Positions 1-6,917 are shown, counted from the first letter of the stretch. The stretch is DNA of 9,717 nucleotides from Sphingomonadales bacterium (GCA_017304125.1 JAFKLV010000299.1:1-9717); one strand, 5' to 3'. Program-made: numbers and translations. Notes: generated by a model from the sequence alone, not told the origin.

Positions 1-2268
1 CAGTTCGCGGATCAGATTGAGCTCGGCCTCGGACTCGAACCCCTCCGCCGTCGTCGCCATGCCCAGGCTTCCTGCCAGCGCGACCACCGCGCGAATGATC
101 GCCAGCGCCTCGGGCATCCCGCGTGAGGCGCCCTGGACGAACGTCTGGTCGATCTTGATCGAGGAGAAGCGCGTGCGGCTGAGATAGCCGAGCGCCGAAT
201 AGCCGGTGCCGAAATCGTCGAGGCTGAGATGCACACCGAGCGCGATGATCTGCTCCAGCACGCTCACCGCGCAGCTGCCCTCGCTCATGAAGGCATTTTC
301 GGTCACCTCCAGCTCCAGCCGGTGCGGCGGCAACCCGGAATTGGCCAGCGCCTGTGCGACGACGGTGACGAAATGGGGATTGTGGAGCTGATCGGGCGAG
401 ACGTTGACCGCGATTCGCGCGTCGCTCGGCCAGGATGCGGCCTCGGCGCAGGCGGTGCGCACCACCCATTCGCCGATCGGGCCGATCAGCCGCGCCGCCT
501 CCGCCAGCGGGATGAACTTCGCCGGGGGGATGTTGCCGAATTGCGGATTGTGCCAGCGCAGCAGCGCCTCGAACCCGGTCAGGCGCCCCGAACCTGCCTC
601 GACCACCGGCTGATAGTGCAGCGACAATTCATTGCGATCGAGCGCCTGGCGCAGCGCGATCTCAAGCACGCGGCGTTCCTCGGCATCGACATGAAGCTGC
701 GGCTCATAGCTGCGGAACACCCCGCCGCCGGCATCCTTGGCGCGATAGAGCGCGAGATCGGCCGAGCGGATCAGGTTTTCCGCGCGCTGCCCGTCGCGCG
801 GCGAGGTGGCCATGCCGATCGAGGCACCGATCCACCGGATATGCTGGTCGATCTCATACGGCGCGGAGAGAGCATCGATGCTCGCATGCGCCAGTTTCTC
901 GACGCGCCCCATATCGGCGGCGTCGCGCACCACCACGGCGAATTCGTCGCCGCCGAGCCGCCCGCCGGCCTCATTGCCCGTGACGAGCTGCGCCAGCCGC
1001 TCCGACACCCGCCGCAGCAGCCGGTCGCCGATCGGGTGGCCGAGCGTGTCGTTGACCGCCTTGAAGCGATCGAGATCGATCATCATGAACGCCGAGCGCG
1101 AATCCCATTGCTCGGCCTCCGCCAGCGCCTCGCCGAGCGTTTCGAGGACCATCAGCCGGTTGGACAGGCCGGTGAGCGGATCGAAGCGCGCCATGCGGTT
1201 GATCTTCTCGGCCGTGACGCGTTCCCTCGTCACATCCGACGCGACGCCACGGAAACCGAGGAAATTGCCGTGATCGTCGTTGCGCGGACTGGCGGAAATC
1301 TCCCACCAGCGCTCCTGTCCGTGGACGAAGACCGGCATGGTCAGGTCGCGGAAGCTTTCGCGGCGCTTGAGCTTGTCGGCGAGCTGACGCAGCCCGGGCG
1401 AGAAATTGCCCGCTTCCCACATCGGGCCGGCGAGCAGCTTGAGCAGCGGGGTGCCCTCGACCTCGGCCGGCTGAAGCTCGAGCGCGAGCGCGAAGCGCAT
1501 CGAGGCGCGGACCACGCGGCGCTGGGCATCGGTTTCCCACAGCCAGTCGGCGCTATCGTCCTCATATTCGCCGAGCAACAGGCTGACCGTCTCGTCGCGC
1601 TCGGTGAGGGTCAGCTCGGAGCCGCGCAGCAGCACCAGCGCGCGGGCGCGCGAGACGCAGCCGACGATCAGGATCGCGGCGAACAGCAAAGTGCCGGCGG
1701 CGGCGACGAAGAGGTGGGTCAGCACCAGCTCGGCCGCGACCATCAGCGCGACCCCGCCGATGAAGGCGACGGCGGCGGGCACCAGCGGCGCCAGCGCGAC
1801 GGCGGCGGCCGACATCAGCACCGACAGGACCATCCACAACGCAAGCGCGGTGCCCGAATCGACGTGGCGATCGAACACCAGCACCGGAATGCCCCAGACG
1901 ATCGCCAGCGCGGCGCCTTCGAACACGGTGCTGCGCAGGTCGCCGACGCTGGCCAGCCCGCCGGGATCTGCGCTGCTGCGCAGCCGCCGGACGGCGATCG
2001 CGGTGCCGACGCCAGCGGTGGTAAAGCCCCATAGCGCGAGCCACGACAGCGGCAGCTCCGGCGCGAACAACAACGCGACGATCGCCGCTCCAACCAGATT
2101 GGCGGCGAGCAGGAACATCGCCATCTGCCTGCCGGCAAAGAGCTTGGCTCCGCGAATCCGCGCCCAGGCGGCGGGATTCTCACCCTCGGACAGACCCAGC
2201 AGCGGCCCAAGTGGGATGGCCGGGTGACGAACGGTCGGTGGCTCGGCGATGTTCACGGCCCGCAGCAT
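1..2268 (-). CDS. Membrane-bound PAS-GGDEF-EAL cyclic-di-GMP signalling protein (C-terminus cut by window edge)
   Basis: A continuous reading frame of 756 codons runs from ATG at 2268 leftward to position 1 without a stop. Residues about 49-205 form five or six hydrophobic segments, suggesting an inner-membrane sensor. A PAS-like domain spans about 236-348 (DWLWETD near 241, WWEISASPR near 321). The GGDEF domain follows with an intact GGDEF at 439-443 and DLDRFKAVND near 398. The EAL domain has EALLRW from 567, VNVSPDQL, EVTEN, DDFGTGYS from 684, SIKID and AEGFES. Both active sites therefore look intact, so synthesis (GGDEF) and hydrolysis (EAL) of cyclic-di-GMP are both possible. The RxxD inhibitory site before GGDEF is absent (TGNE at 430-433). 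Judged against normal EAL length, only some tens of residues are missing. No strong Shine-Dalgarno precedes the ATG; GTG at 2256 is an in-frame alternative. Which activity dominates, and the input signal, cannot be read from sequence. Confidence 0.93.
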   Translation of the reverse strand, partial: MLRAVNIAEPPTVRHPAIPLGPLLGLSEGENPAAWARIRGAKLFAGRQMAMFLLAANLVGAAIVALLFAPELPLSWLALWGFTTAGVGTAIAVRRLRSSADPGGLASVGDLRSTVFEGAALAIVWGIPVLVFDRHVDSGTALALWMVLSVLMSAAAVALAPLVPAAVAFIGGVALMVAAELVLTHLFVAAAGTLLFAAILIVGCVSRARALVLLRGSELTLTERDETVSLLLGEYEDDSADWLWETDAQRRVVRASMRFALALELQPAEVEGTPLLKLLAGPMWEAGNFSPGLRQLADKLKRRESFRDLTMPVFVHGQERWWEISASPRNDDHGNFLGFRGVASDVTRERVTAEKINRMARFDPLTGLSNRLMVLETLGEALAEAEQWDSRSAFMMIDLDRFKAVNDTLGHPIGDRLLRRVSERLAQLVTGNEAGGRLGGDEFAVVVRDAADMGRVEKLAHASIDALSAPYEIDQHIRWIGASIGMATSPRDGQRAENLIRSADLALYRAKDAGGGVFRSYEPQLHVDAEERRVLEIALRQALDRNELSLHYQPVVEAGSGRLTGFEALLRWHNPQFGNIPPAKFIPLAEAARLIGPIGEWVVRTACAEAASWPSDARIAVNVSPDQLHNPHFVTVVAQALANSGLPPHRLELEVTENAFMSEGSCAVSVLEQIIALGVHLSLDDFGTGYSALGYLSRTRFSSIKIDQTFVQGASRGMPEALAIIRAVVALAGSLGMATTAEGFESEAELNLIREL

Positions 2269-2738
2269 AGCGAGACTGTGTTGATCAAAGGTTTCCCGCC
2301 GCAATGCAGTTTCCGGCGCGTTGGGGCCAGGCACGCCGCGTTCGCTTTGGCGCTACACGGCGCAGGGTAGATTAAGCAACGGCGAATTTCTTTTCGGAAT
2401 AACTATTTACGGGAGAAATTGGGCAAATTGCCGGCAAATCGATCCGCGGCCTGATTGGCATGAATTGATATAATTTTGTCATGTGATGCCGGTAGATTTA
2501 GATATAATTGGTTACTATAGAGAAGATAATTGTTTGTTTATAATGATTTCGTCGTGACGTGAAGTTGAGGTGCCAAACAGGGATTCGCATTGTGAAAGCT
2601 CGGCGGATGGCGTCATATCGTTAAAGCATCACCAATGTGATCATTCCAGAATTGGTTTTCTGCGGGTTGCAATTATCGATTCCGCAAGATCAACGAAGAC
2701 TTGTTCTGCGGCCGGCACTCAGGAGAACAGGTGATGTT
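2269..2738. other. AT-rich intergenic spacer, probable divergent regulatory region
   Basis: This 470-base spacer separates the divergent cyclic-di-GMP enzyme and UrcA-family genes. About 2370-2560 is conspicuously AT-rich against the GC-rich surroundings. It contains TATAAT at 2469-2474, 2503-2508 and 2539-2544, a direct repeat GATATAATT at 2467-2475 and 2501-2509, and a 10-base palindrome TTGCCGGCAA at 2428-2437. None of the TATAAT boxes has a well-placed -35 hexamer that I could defend. An in-frame GTG at 2637 would extend the UrcA gene upstream, but it would bury the signal peptide. I see no convincing gene here; a promoter region or small RNA is possible. Confidence 0.5.
2721..2726 (+). 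promoter_or_regulatory. Shine-Dalgarno for the UrcA-family gene
   Basis: AGGAGA lies 12 bases before the ATG at 2739. The spacing is somewhat long, but it is the only good match nearby. It supports the start that places a signal peptide at the extreme N-terminus. ATG at 2734 is closer but runs into a stop after one more codon. Confidence 0.5.
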
Positions 2739-3098
2739 ATGATTACGAAACAAAAAGGTGTTGCTGCTTTATCTTTGCTCGTCATCGCACTGCCGGCAGG
2801 CGCTGCGCCCGTCACCGTAAGGGCGCATTCCGATGACGTGCGCATCGTTCGGGTCAGTTACGCTGATCTCAACATCGCGAGCGATGCGGGCATCCACCAC
2901 TTGATGCAGCGCGTGACGGGGGCCGCGAAATTCGTGTGCGACGTTTCATATGGGCCAGGTCTCATCGAGCAGCAGACCGCAAGCTGGAATTGCTTCAAAT
3001 CGTCGATGACGCGCGCACGTGCCGACATCAGCTTGATCCAGCAACGGGCGCAGAATGGCTTGTCGGCTCGCGGCGAGATCGAAGTCGCGCAACGCTGA
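2739..3098 (+). CDS. UrcA-family small exported protein
   Basis: A 119-residue protein. Residues 1-23 form a signal peptide: the basic start MITKQK, the hydrophobic core ALSLLVIAL, and a likely cleavage after AGA/GAA. The mature part has the look of the UrcA family (small secreted proteins common in sphingomonads and Caulobacterales): an early VRVSYADLNI strand, then a helix, then two cysteines (FVCDVSYG and SWNCFKSS) that could form a disulfide in the periplasm, and a C-terminal helix of the type MTRARADISLI. The family's molecular function is unknown. The gene stands alone between an AT-rich spacer and a stem-loop at 3115-3145, so it is probably a single transcript. The ATG at 2739 is preferred over GTG at 2637 because the longer form would internalise the signal peptide. 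Family assignment rests on overall pattern and length, not a database search. Confidence 0.8.
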   Translation: MITKQKGVAALSLLVIALPAGAAPVTVRAHSDDVRIVRVSYADLNIASDAGIHHLMQRVTGAAKFVCDVSYGPGLIEQQTASWNCFKSSMTRARADISLIQQRAQNGLSARGEIEVAQR

Positions 3099-3114
3099 AT
3101 CCGCCTCGACAGCA

Positions 3115-3145
3115 GCGCGGCGACATGTGATTCATGTCGCCGCGC
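3115..3145 (+). terminator. Perfect 13-bp stem-loop, terminator-like, after the UrcA gene
   Basis: GCGCGGCGACATG at 3115-3127 pairs perfectly with CATGTCGCCGCGC at 3133-3145 around a five-base loop, 16 bases after the UrcA stop codon. Position and strength suit transcript termination or 3' end protection. There is no T-tract after it on either strand, so it is not a canonical Rho-independent terminator. A palindromic protein-binding site ahead of the downstream regulator gene is an alternative. Confidence 0.55.
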
Positions 3146-3258
3146 CTGTCTGCCGTTGTCGGTGGATCGGTTAGCGTAAAGCGTAATTTGTCATCTGCGC
3201 CAGAATACAGGCGGGTCAGCTGCGTCGGGTGACGCGTGTCATGTGCCATTTCGCGGTT

Positions 3259-3264
3259 GGAGGG
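3259..3264 (+). promoter_or_regulatory. Shine-Dalgarno that fixes the start of the AraC-type regulator
   Basis: GGAGGG lies 6 bases before ATG 3271, a near-ideal site. The upstream in-frame candidates, GTG at 3229 and ATG at 3241, have no comparable site. The 3271 start also places the DJ-1-like domain (RRMFILVFGDPELLD) close to the N-terminus, as is usual in the family. Confidence 0.7.
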
Positions 3265-3270
3265 CGCGAC

Positions 3271-4362
3271 ATGAACGCTGGCCTGCGGAGGATGTTCATC
3301 CTCGTTTTTGGCGACCCGGAGCTGCTCGACATCGCCGGCCCGGATAAGGTTTTCCCGCATGCCGCGGATGGCCTGATGCGGCTGGGTGCGGCGGACGAGC
3401 CGCTTTACAGCGTCGATCTGTTCTCGCCCGACGGCGGGCTGGTCCGCACGCGTCAGGATATCCGCGTCGAGACCTTGCCGATGCACGATCTGGAAACGGG
3501 CGAGTGCGACACGATCATCGTCGTCGGCGGGCGTGAGGCGGCGGGGCGCGATCCGCGCGCGATCGGCTGGCTGCGGCGCAATCATGCGCGGGCGCGACGG
3601 ATCTCGTCGATCAGCGTCGGGGCCTTCGCGCTGGCCGAGGCCGGGTTGCTCGACGGACACCGCGCGGCGACGCACTGGATGGAATGCGAGGCGCTGGAGG
3701 CGGCTTATCCGGCGGTGAGCGTCGATCGCACCTCGGTCTTCGTTGAAGATCGCGGTATCTGGACATCGGCCGGCATGACTGCCGGGATAGATATGGCGCT
3801 GGCGATGGTCGAGCAGGATCATGGCCACGAGTTCGCGCTGCTGGTGGCGCGCGGCCTTTCGGTCTTTCCGCAACATGCTGCGGACCGGCTGGCGCCCGGC
3901 GAGGAACTGGTCGGCGATCCGACGGAGGGGCCGATCGCGGTGCTGCTGCGGTGGATCGTCGAACATCCCGGCGACGATTTGCGCGCCGAGCGGCTCGCCG
4001 AGCGCGCGCATATGAGCCTGCGCAACTTCTATCGCGCGTTCGAGACTGCGACCGGCGAATCGCCCGCCGAATGGGTCGAGGCACTGCGGGTCGAGATCGC
4101 CAAGCGCCTGCTCCAGCGCACCTCGCGGCGGGTCGAGCAGATCGCGTGGGAGGCGGGGTTCGTGAGCTACCAGCGGATGCGCCGCGCGTTTCTGAGGCGC
4201 ACCGGGATCGCGCCCGGCGACTATCGGACGCGTCTGTTGCCGCCCGATCCGCATCTGGCGGAGAGCGATCCGGTGCATGTCGTCGATGCGGTGGAGGCAG
4301 ACGACGCCCCCAATGAGGTCACGCCGATCGCGCGGCCGTTTCAGGCGAAATGCATTGGCTGA
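3271..4362 (+). CDS. GlxA/FtrA-type transcriptional regulator: DJ-1/PfpI-like domain plus AraC helix-turn-helix
   Basis: A 363-residue cytoplasmic regulator. Residues about 8-185 form a DJ-1/PfpI-like (class I amidotransferase-fold) domain, with MFILVFGDPELLDIAGP, then CDTIIVVGG and the elbow-region sequence ISVGAFALAEAGLLDG. In many relatives a cysteine sits at the elbow; here it is Ser115, so the domain is probably a ligand sensor and not an enzyme. Residues about 225-320 are an AraC-family DNA-binding domain with two helix-turn-helix units (RLAERAHMSLRNFYRAFETATG, and VEQIAWEAGFVSYQRMRRAFLRRTGIAPGDYR). A tail of about 40 residues rich in D, E, P and V follows. It is convergent with the acyl-AMP ligase gene and 50 bases from it, so shared transcription is not expected, though regulation of that gene in trans is possible. 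Ligand and targets are unknown. A tandem AGCGTAA repeat upstream (3173-3186) could be an operator. Confidence 0.9.
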   Translation: MNAGLRRMFILVFGDPELLDIAGPDKVFPHAADGLMRLGAADEPLYSVDLFSPDGGLVRTRQDIRVETLPMHDLETGECDTIIVVGGREAAGRDPRAIGWLRRNHARARRISSISVGAFALAEAGLLDGHRAATHWMECEALEAAYPAVSVDRTSVFVEDRGIWTSAGMTAGIDMALAMVEQDHGHEFALLVARGLSVFPQHAADRLAPGEELVGDPTEGPIAVLLRWIVEHPGDDLRAERLAERAHMSLRNFYRAFETATGESPAEWVEALRVEIAKRLLQRTSRRVEQIAWEAGFVSYQRMRRAFLRRTGIAPGDYRTRLLPPDPHLAESDPVHVVDAVEADDAPNEVTPIARPFQAKCIG

Positions 4363-4381
4363 CGGATCGGGCAGCGCGTCA

Positions 4382-4400
4382 CCCCGGCGCAAGGCCGGGG
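4382..4400. terminator. GC hairpin between convergent genes
   Basis: CCCCGGC (4382-4388) and GCCGGGG (4394-4400) flank a five-base loop in the 50-base gap between the convergent regulator and acyl-AMP ligase genes. It could terminate transcripts from both sides, but neither side carries a T-tract. The CACCCCGGC...GCCGGGG pattern also resembles the short palindromes scattered between genes in many GC-rich alphaproteobacteria, so a dispersed repeat is equally likely. Confidence 0.5.
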
Positions 4401-4412
4401 CGAAGGAGAGGA

Positions 4413-6140
4413 TCAGGCGGCGATCGCGTAGGGCTTGATCTCGCCGGAGAGGTAGAGGTTGCGCGCCTTGGCGCGGCTGAGCTTGCCCGAGCTGGTGCGC
4501 GGCAGCGTGCGCGGCGGGATCAGCTCGATCACGCAGTTCATGCCGGTGACGGCGCGCACGCGATCGCGTATTTCCTCGCGCAGCCGGGTGCGCTCGGCAT
4601 CGTCGGAGGTGCGGCATTGCACCAGCACCGCCGGGGTTTCCTCGCCGCCCGGGGTGGTGATCGCGAAAGCGGCGATATCGCCCTGCTTGAAGCCGGGGAG
4701 CTGCTCCACCGCCCATTCGATGTCCTGCGGCCAGTGGTTGCGGCCGTTGACGATGATCATGTCCTTGGCGCGGCCGACGATATAGACGTAGCCGTCGGAC
4801 ATGTAGCCCATGTCGCCGGTATCGAGCCAATCGTCCTTCATGCAGGCGGCGGTGGCATCGGGATCGCGGAAATAGCCGACCATCACCGAAGGCCCGCTGC
4901 ACCACACCTTGCCGATCGCGCGCTCGGGCAGCGGGGTGCCGTCTTCCTCGCGGATCTCGACGATCATGTCGCGCACCGGCTTGCCGCAATTGACGATCGC
5001 GCGGTAGCGCTGCGGGCGATCCTGCCCGGCGGCGACCCCGGACAGCTGGGTCTCCTCGACCAGCTCGACGCGAATGCCCTCGCCCGGCGGCATGATCGAC
5101 ACCGCCAGCGTCGCTTCGGCAAGGCCATAGCTCGGCAGGAAGGCGCTGGCCTTGAACCCGGCATCGGCGAAGGCGTCGACGAAGCCTTGCATCACGTCCG
5201 GCCGGATCATGTCCGCGCCATTGCCGGCAAGCCGCCAGCGCGACAGATCGAACCGGTCCGACGCGCGCGTCTGGCTGGAGATGCGGCGCGAGCAAATGTC
5301 ATAGCCGAAGGTCGGCGAATAGCTGATCGAGGTGCCCTGATTGCGGCTGATCAGATCGAGCCACGCCAGCGGGCGGCGCGCGAAATCCTCGGTCTTGAGA
5401 TAATCGGTCGAAACCTGATTGGCGATCGGCGACAGGAAGCAGCCGACCAGCCCCATGTCGTGATACCACGGCAGCCACGAAATGCAGCGATCGCTGTCGA
5501 TCAGCTCCATGCCATGGCCGTGCGCGGCGAGATTGTTGAGCAGGGCGTGGTGGGTGATCGCCACGCCATGCGGGAAGCGGGTCGAGCCGCTGGAATATTG
5601 CAGATAGGCGATATCGTCGCCCTTCGCCGCGGGTAGCGTGACCTCGATCGCCTCGGTGGCGAGCAATTCGCCCCAGTTGACGCCCTGCACCCCGCCGGCC
5701 TCGGCGGCGGCGCCGGCCATCACGGCGAGTTCGGGCGGATAGATCAGCATCGTCGGATCGCAGCTCGACAGCTGGACGCGCAACTGGTCGATATAGGATT
5801 CCTTGCCCCCGAACGAGGTGGGCAAGGGCAGCGGCACCGGCCACGCCCCGGCATAGACCGTGCCGAAGAACAAAGCGGCGAATTCGGTGCCGGTTTCGGC
5901 GACCAGCGCGACACGATCGCCCGGCTTGATTCCCGCCGCGACCAGCCGCCACGCCGCGGCCAGCGCATCGCGGCGCAGCGCGGAGAACGGATAGGCGCGG
6001 ACCAGCGCGCCGCGCGCGTCATGGAAATTCAGCCCGCGGCTGCCCTGCGCCGCATAGTCGAGCGCCTCGCCCAGCGTCGCGAAATCCGCGAACCGGCGCG
6101 GCAGCGCATCCTGCGTGGGGGTGGGTTGGAGGGTAGTCAT
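4413..6140 (-). CDS. Fatty acyl-AMP ligase (FAAL), stand-alone
   Basis: A 575-residue adenylate-forming enzyme, normal FAAL length. FAALs activate a fatty acid with ATP to acyl-AMP and pass it to the phosphopantetheine arm of an acyl carrier protein instead of to CoA. Motifs in order: phosphate loop YSSGSTRFPHGV at 182-193 (His where many relatives have Lys), SWLPWYHDMGLVGCFLSPI typical of FAAL-like enzymes, YGLAEATL from 338, WLDTGDMGY from 438, VGRAKDMIIVNGRNHWPQDIE, and SSGKLSRAK with the probable catalytic Lys553. The start at 6140 (MTTLQPTPTQ) is preferred because the open frame upstream to 6233 encodes a low-complexity arginine- and alanine-rich stretch unlike the family N-terminus; the Shine-Dalgarno is weak and distant (AAAGG). 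It is divergent from recX. No carrier protein, ketosynthase, aminotransferase or peptide synthetase lies beside it here, so the acceptor is unknown. FAAL is preferred over acyl-CoA ligase by sequence feel; the FAAL-specific insertion needs an alignment to confirm. Confidence 0.9.
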   Translation of the reverse strand: MTTLQPTPTQDALPRRFADFATLGEALDYAAQGSRGLNFHDARGALVRAYPFSALRRDALAAAWRLVAAGIKPGDRVALVAETGTEFAALFFGTVYAGAWPVPLPLPTSFGGKESYIDQLRVQLSSCDPTMLIYPPELAVMAGAAAEAGGVQGVNWGELLATEAIEVTLPAAKGDDIAYLQYSSGSTRFPHGVAITHHALLNNLAAHGHGMELIDSDRCISWLPWYHDMGLVGCFLSPIANQVSTDYLKTEDFARRPLAWLDLISRNQGTSISYSPTFGYDICSRRISSQTRASDRFDLSRWRLAGNGADMIRPDVMQGFVDAFADAGFKASAFLPSYGLAEATLAVSIMPPGEGIRVELVEETQLSGVAAGQDRPQRYRAIVNCGKPVRDMIVEIREEDGTPLPERAIGKVWCSGPSVMVGYFRDPDATAACMKDDWLDTGDMGYMSDGYVYIVGRAKDMIIVNGRNHWPQDIEWAVEQLPGFKQGDIAAFAITTPGGEETPAVLVQCRTSDDAERTRLREEIRDRVRAVTGMNCVIELIPPRTLPRTSSGKLSRAKARNLYLSGEIKPYAIAA

Positions 6141-6250
6141 TCCAGAATTTAACCTTTCGCGCGCCCCTTCCCGGACGCAAGCTCGCGCAATGGCGGCCCT
6201 TCCGCGCCCGGCGCGTTCAAATTCGTTCGTCACTGTGGCAACAACATGGC
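6141..6250. promoter_or_regulatory. Divergent spacer between the FAAL and recX genes
   Basis: This 110-base spacer must hold the promoters of both divergent genes. The one motif seen is GTTC (6215-6218), six bases, then GTTC (6225-6228), close to but one base shorter than the GTTC-N7-GTTC LexA box of alphaproteobacteria. No clear -35/-10 pair was found on either strand. Confidence 0.35.
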
Positions 6251-6796
6251 GTGACCCGCGAACGCCCCGCTTTGCCCCGCCCGTTGGATGCCGCCGCGCT
6301 TGATCAGCTCGCCTTACGCTATGTCGAGCGTTTTGCCACTACGCGCGGCAAGCTGGCCGATTATCTGCGGCGCAAGGTGCGCGAACGCGGCTGGCAGGGC
6401 GCGCCGGTCGACCCGGCGAGCGTCGCGGAGCGGATGGCCGCGCTGGGCTATGTCGACGATCGTGCCTTTGCCGCGATGCGCGCCGCCGCGCTCGCGCGGC
6501 GCGGATTTGGCGCGCGGCGGGTGACGCAGGCGCTGCATGCGGCACGGATCGACGCCGAGGATGCCGCGGCCGTGCTGGCGGAATTGCAGGACGAGCCGGG
6601 GGCGGAGGCGCAGCCGCTGCGTGCCGCACTGGCCTTTGCCAAGCGCCGGCGTTTCGGGCCGTGGGCGCGCGAAGCTCCCGATGCGCGTGCGCTCGAGCGT
6701 CAGGTCGCGGCGATGATTCGGGCCGGGCACGGGCATGCGCTGGCGCGACGAATCGTTTCGAGCCCGCCCGGTGTCCCATTCGAGGGCGAGGAATGA
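6251..6796 (+). CDS. recX: RecX, regulator of RecA
   Basis: A 181-residue protein matching RecX, the small helical protein that binds RecA filaments and limits RecA activity in recombination and the SOS response. The N-terminal region has LDQLALRYVERFATTRGKLADYLRRKVRERGW, and the hallmark core LGYVDDRAFAAMRAAALARRGFGARRVTQALHAARID follows. The last third has KRRRFGPW and a final helix, fitting the three-repeat helical fold. Start is GTG at 6251; an ATG at 6246 is out of frame, and no clear Shine-Dalgarno is seen. It is divergent from the FAAL gene and 110 bases from its start. It is not beside recA in this window. A GTTC-N6-GTTC motif lies just upstream (6215-6228), one base short of the alphaproteobacterial LexA box. 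The cold-shock gene follows after about 130 bases. Confidence 0.9.
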   Translation: MTRERPALPRPLDAAALDQLALRYVERFATTRGKLADYLRRKVRERGWQGAPVDPASVAERMAALGYVDDRAFAAMRAAALARRGFGARRVTQALHAARIDAEDAAAVLAELQDEPGAEAQPLRAALAFAKRRRFGPWAREAPDARALERQVAAMIRAGHGHALARRIVSSPPGVPFEGEE

Positions 6797-6800
6797 GGCG

Positions 6801-6861
6801 CCCCCAATGGTTTCGCTGTTGAACACCGCGTGAACCATGCTAGCGTAACGATCGTTGGGGG
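6801..6861 (+). promoter_or_regulatory. Nested inverted repeats in the leader of the cold-shock gene
   Basis: CCCCCAA (6801-6807) is complementary to TTGGGGG (6855-6861). Inside it, ATGGTT (6807-6812) is complementary to AACCAT (6833-6838). A 10-base palindrome AACGATCGTT (6847-6856) overlaps the right arm and gives an alternative fold. The element sits between the recX stop and the cold-shock start. A temperature-responsive leader, as in known cold-shock mRNAs, is inference; a recX transcription end is an alternative, though no T-tract follows. Confidence 0.35.
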
Positions 6862-6917
6862 ACGGGTAAAAATTTACGTGCGTAGCGACATGCCTCGCGA
6901 TGCGGATGACCGCGAAC

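Noticed and set aside
229..2034. A 601-codon plus-strand open frame
   Set aside because: It is antisense to the PAS-GGDEF-EAL gene. Its translation is rich in Arg, Gln, His and Ala with no domain pattern, as expected for a shadow of a GC-rich gene.
2637..2738. N-terminal extension of the UrcA-family protein from GTG 2637
   Set aside because: It would place 34 residues before a typical signal peptide and has no Shine-Dalgarno; ATG 2739 fits an exported protein.
3028..5295. A 755-codon minus-strand open frame
   Set aside because: It crosses the AraC-type regulator (antisense) and the C-terminal half of the FAAL gene (other frame). Both of those genes have full family motifs, and this frame has none.
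4350..5636. A 428-codon plus-strand open frame
   Set aside because: It is the antisense shadow of the FAAL gene, with low-complexity His/Arg/Ala/Gly composition.
3271..6140. Regulator and FAAL gene as a new biosynthetic or defence locus
   Set aside because: There are only two convergent genes, with no carrier protein, synthase, nuclease, transporter or mobile element around them; nothing supports a dedicated system.
6141..6233. Upstream start for the FAAL gene at 6233
   Set aside because: The added 31 residues are Arg/Ala-rich, unlike FAAL N-termini, and would run through the only promoter space for the gene.
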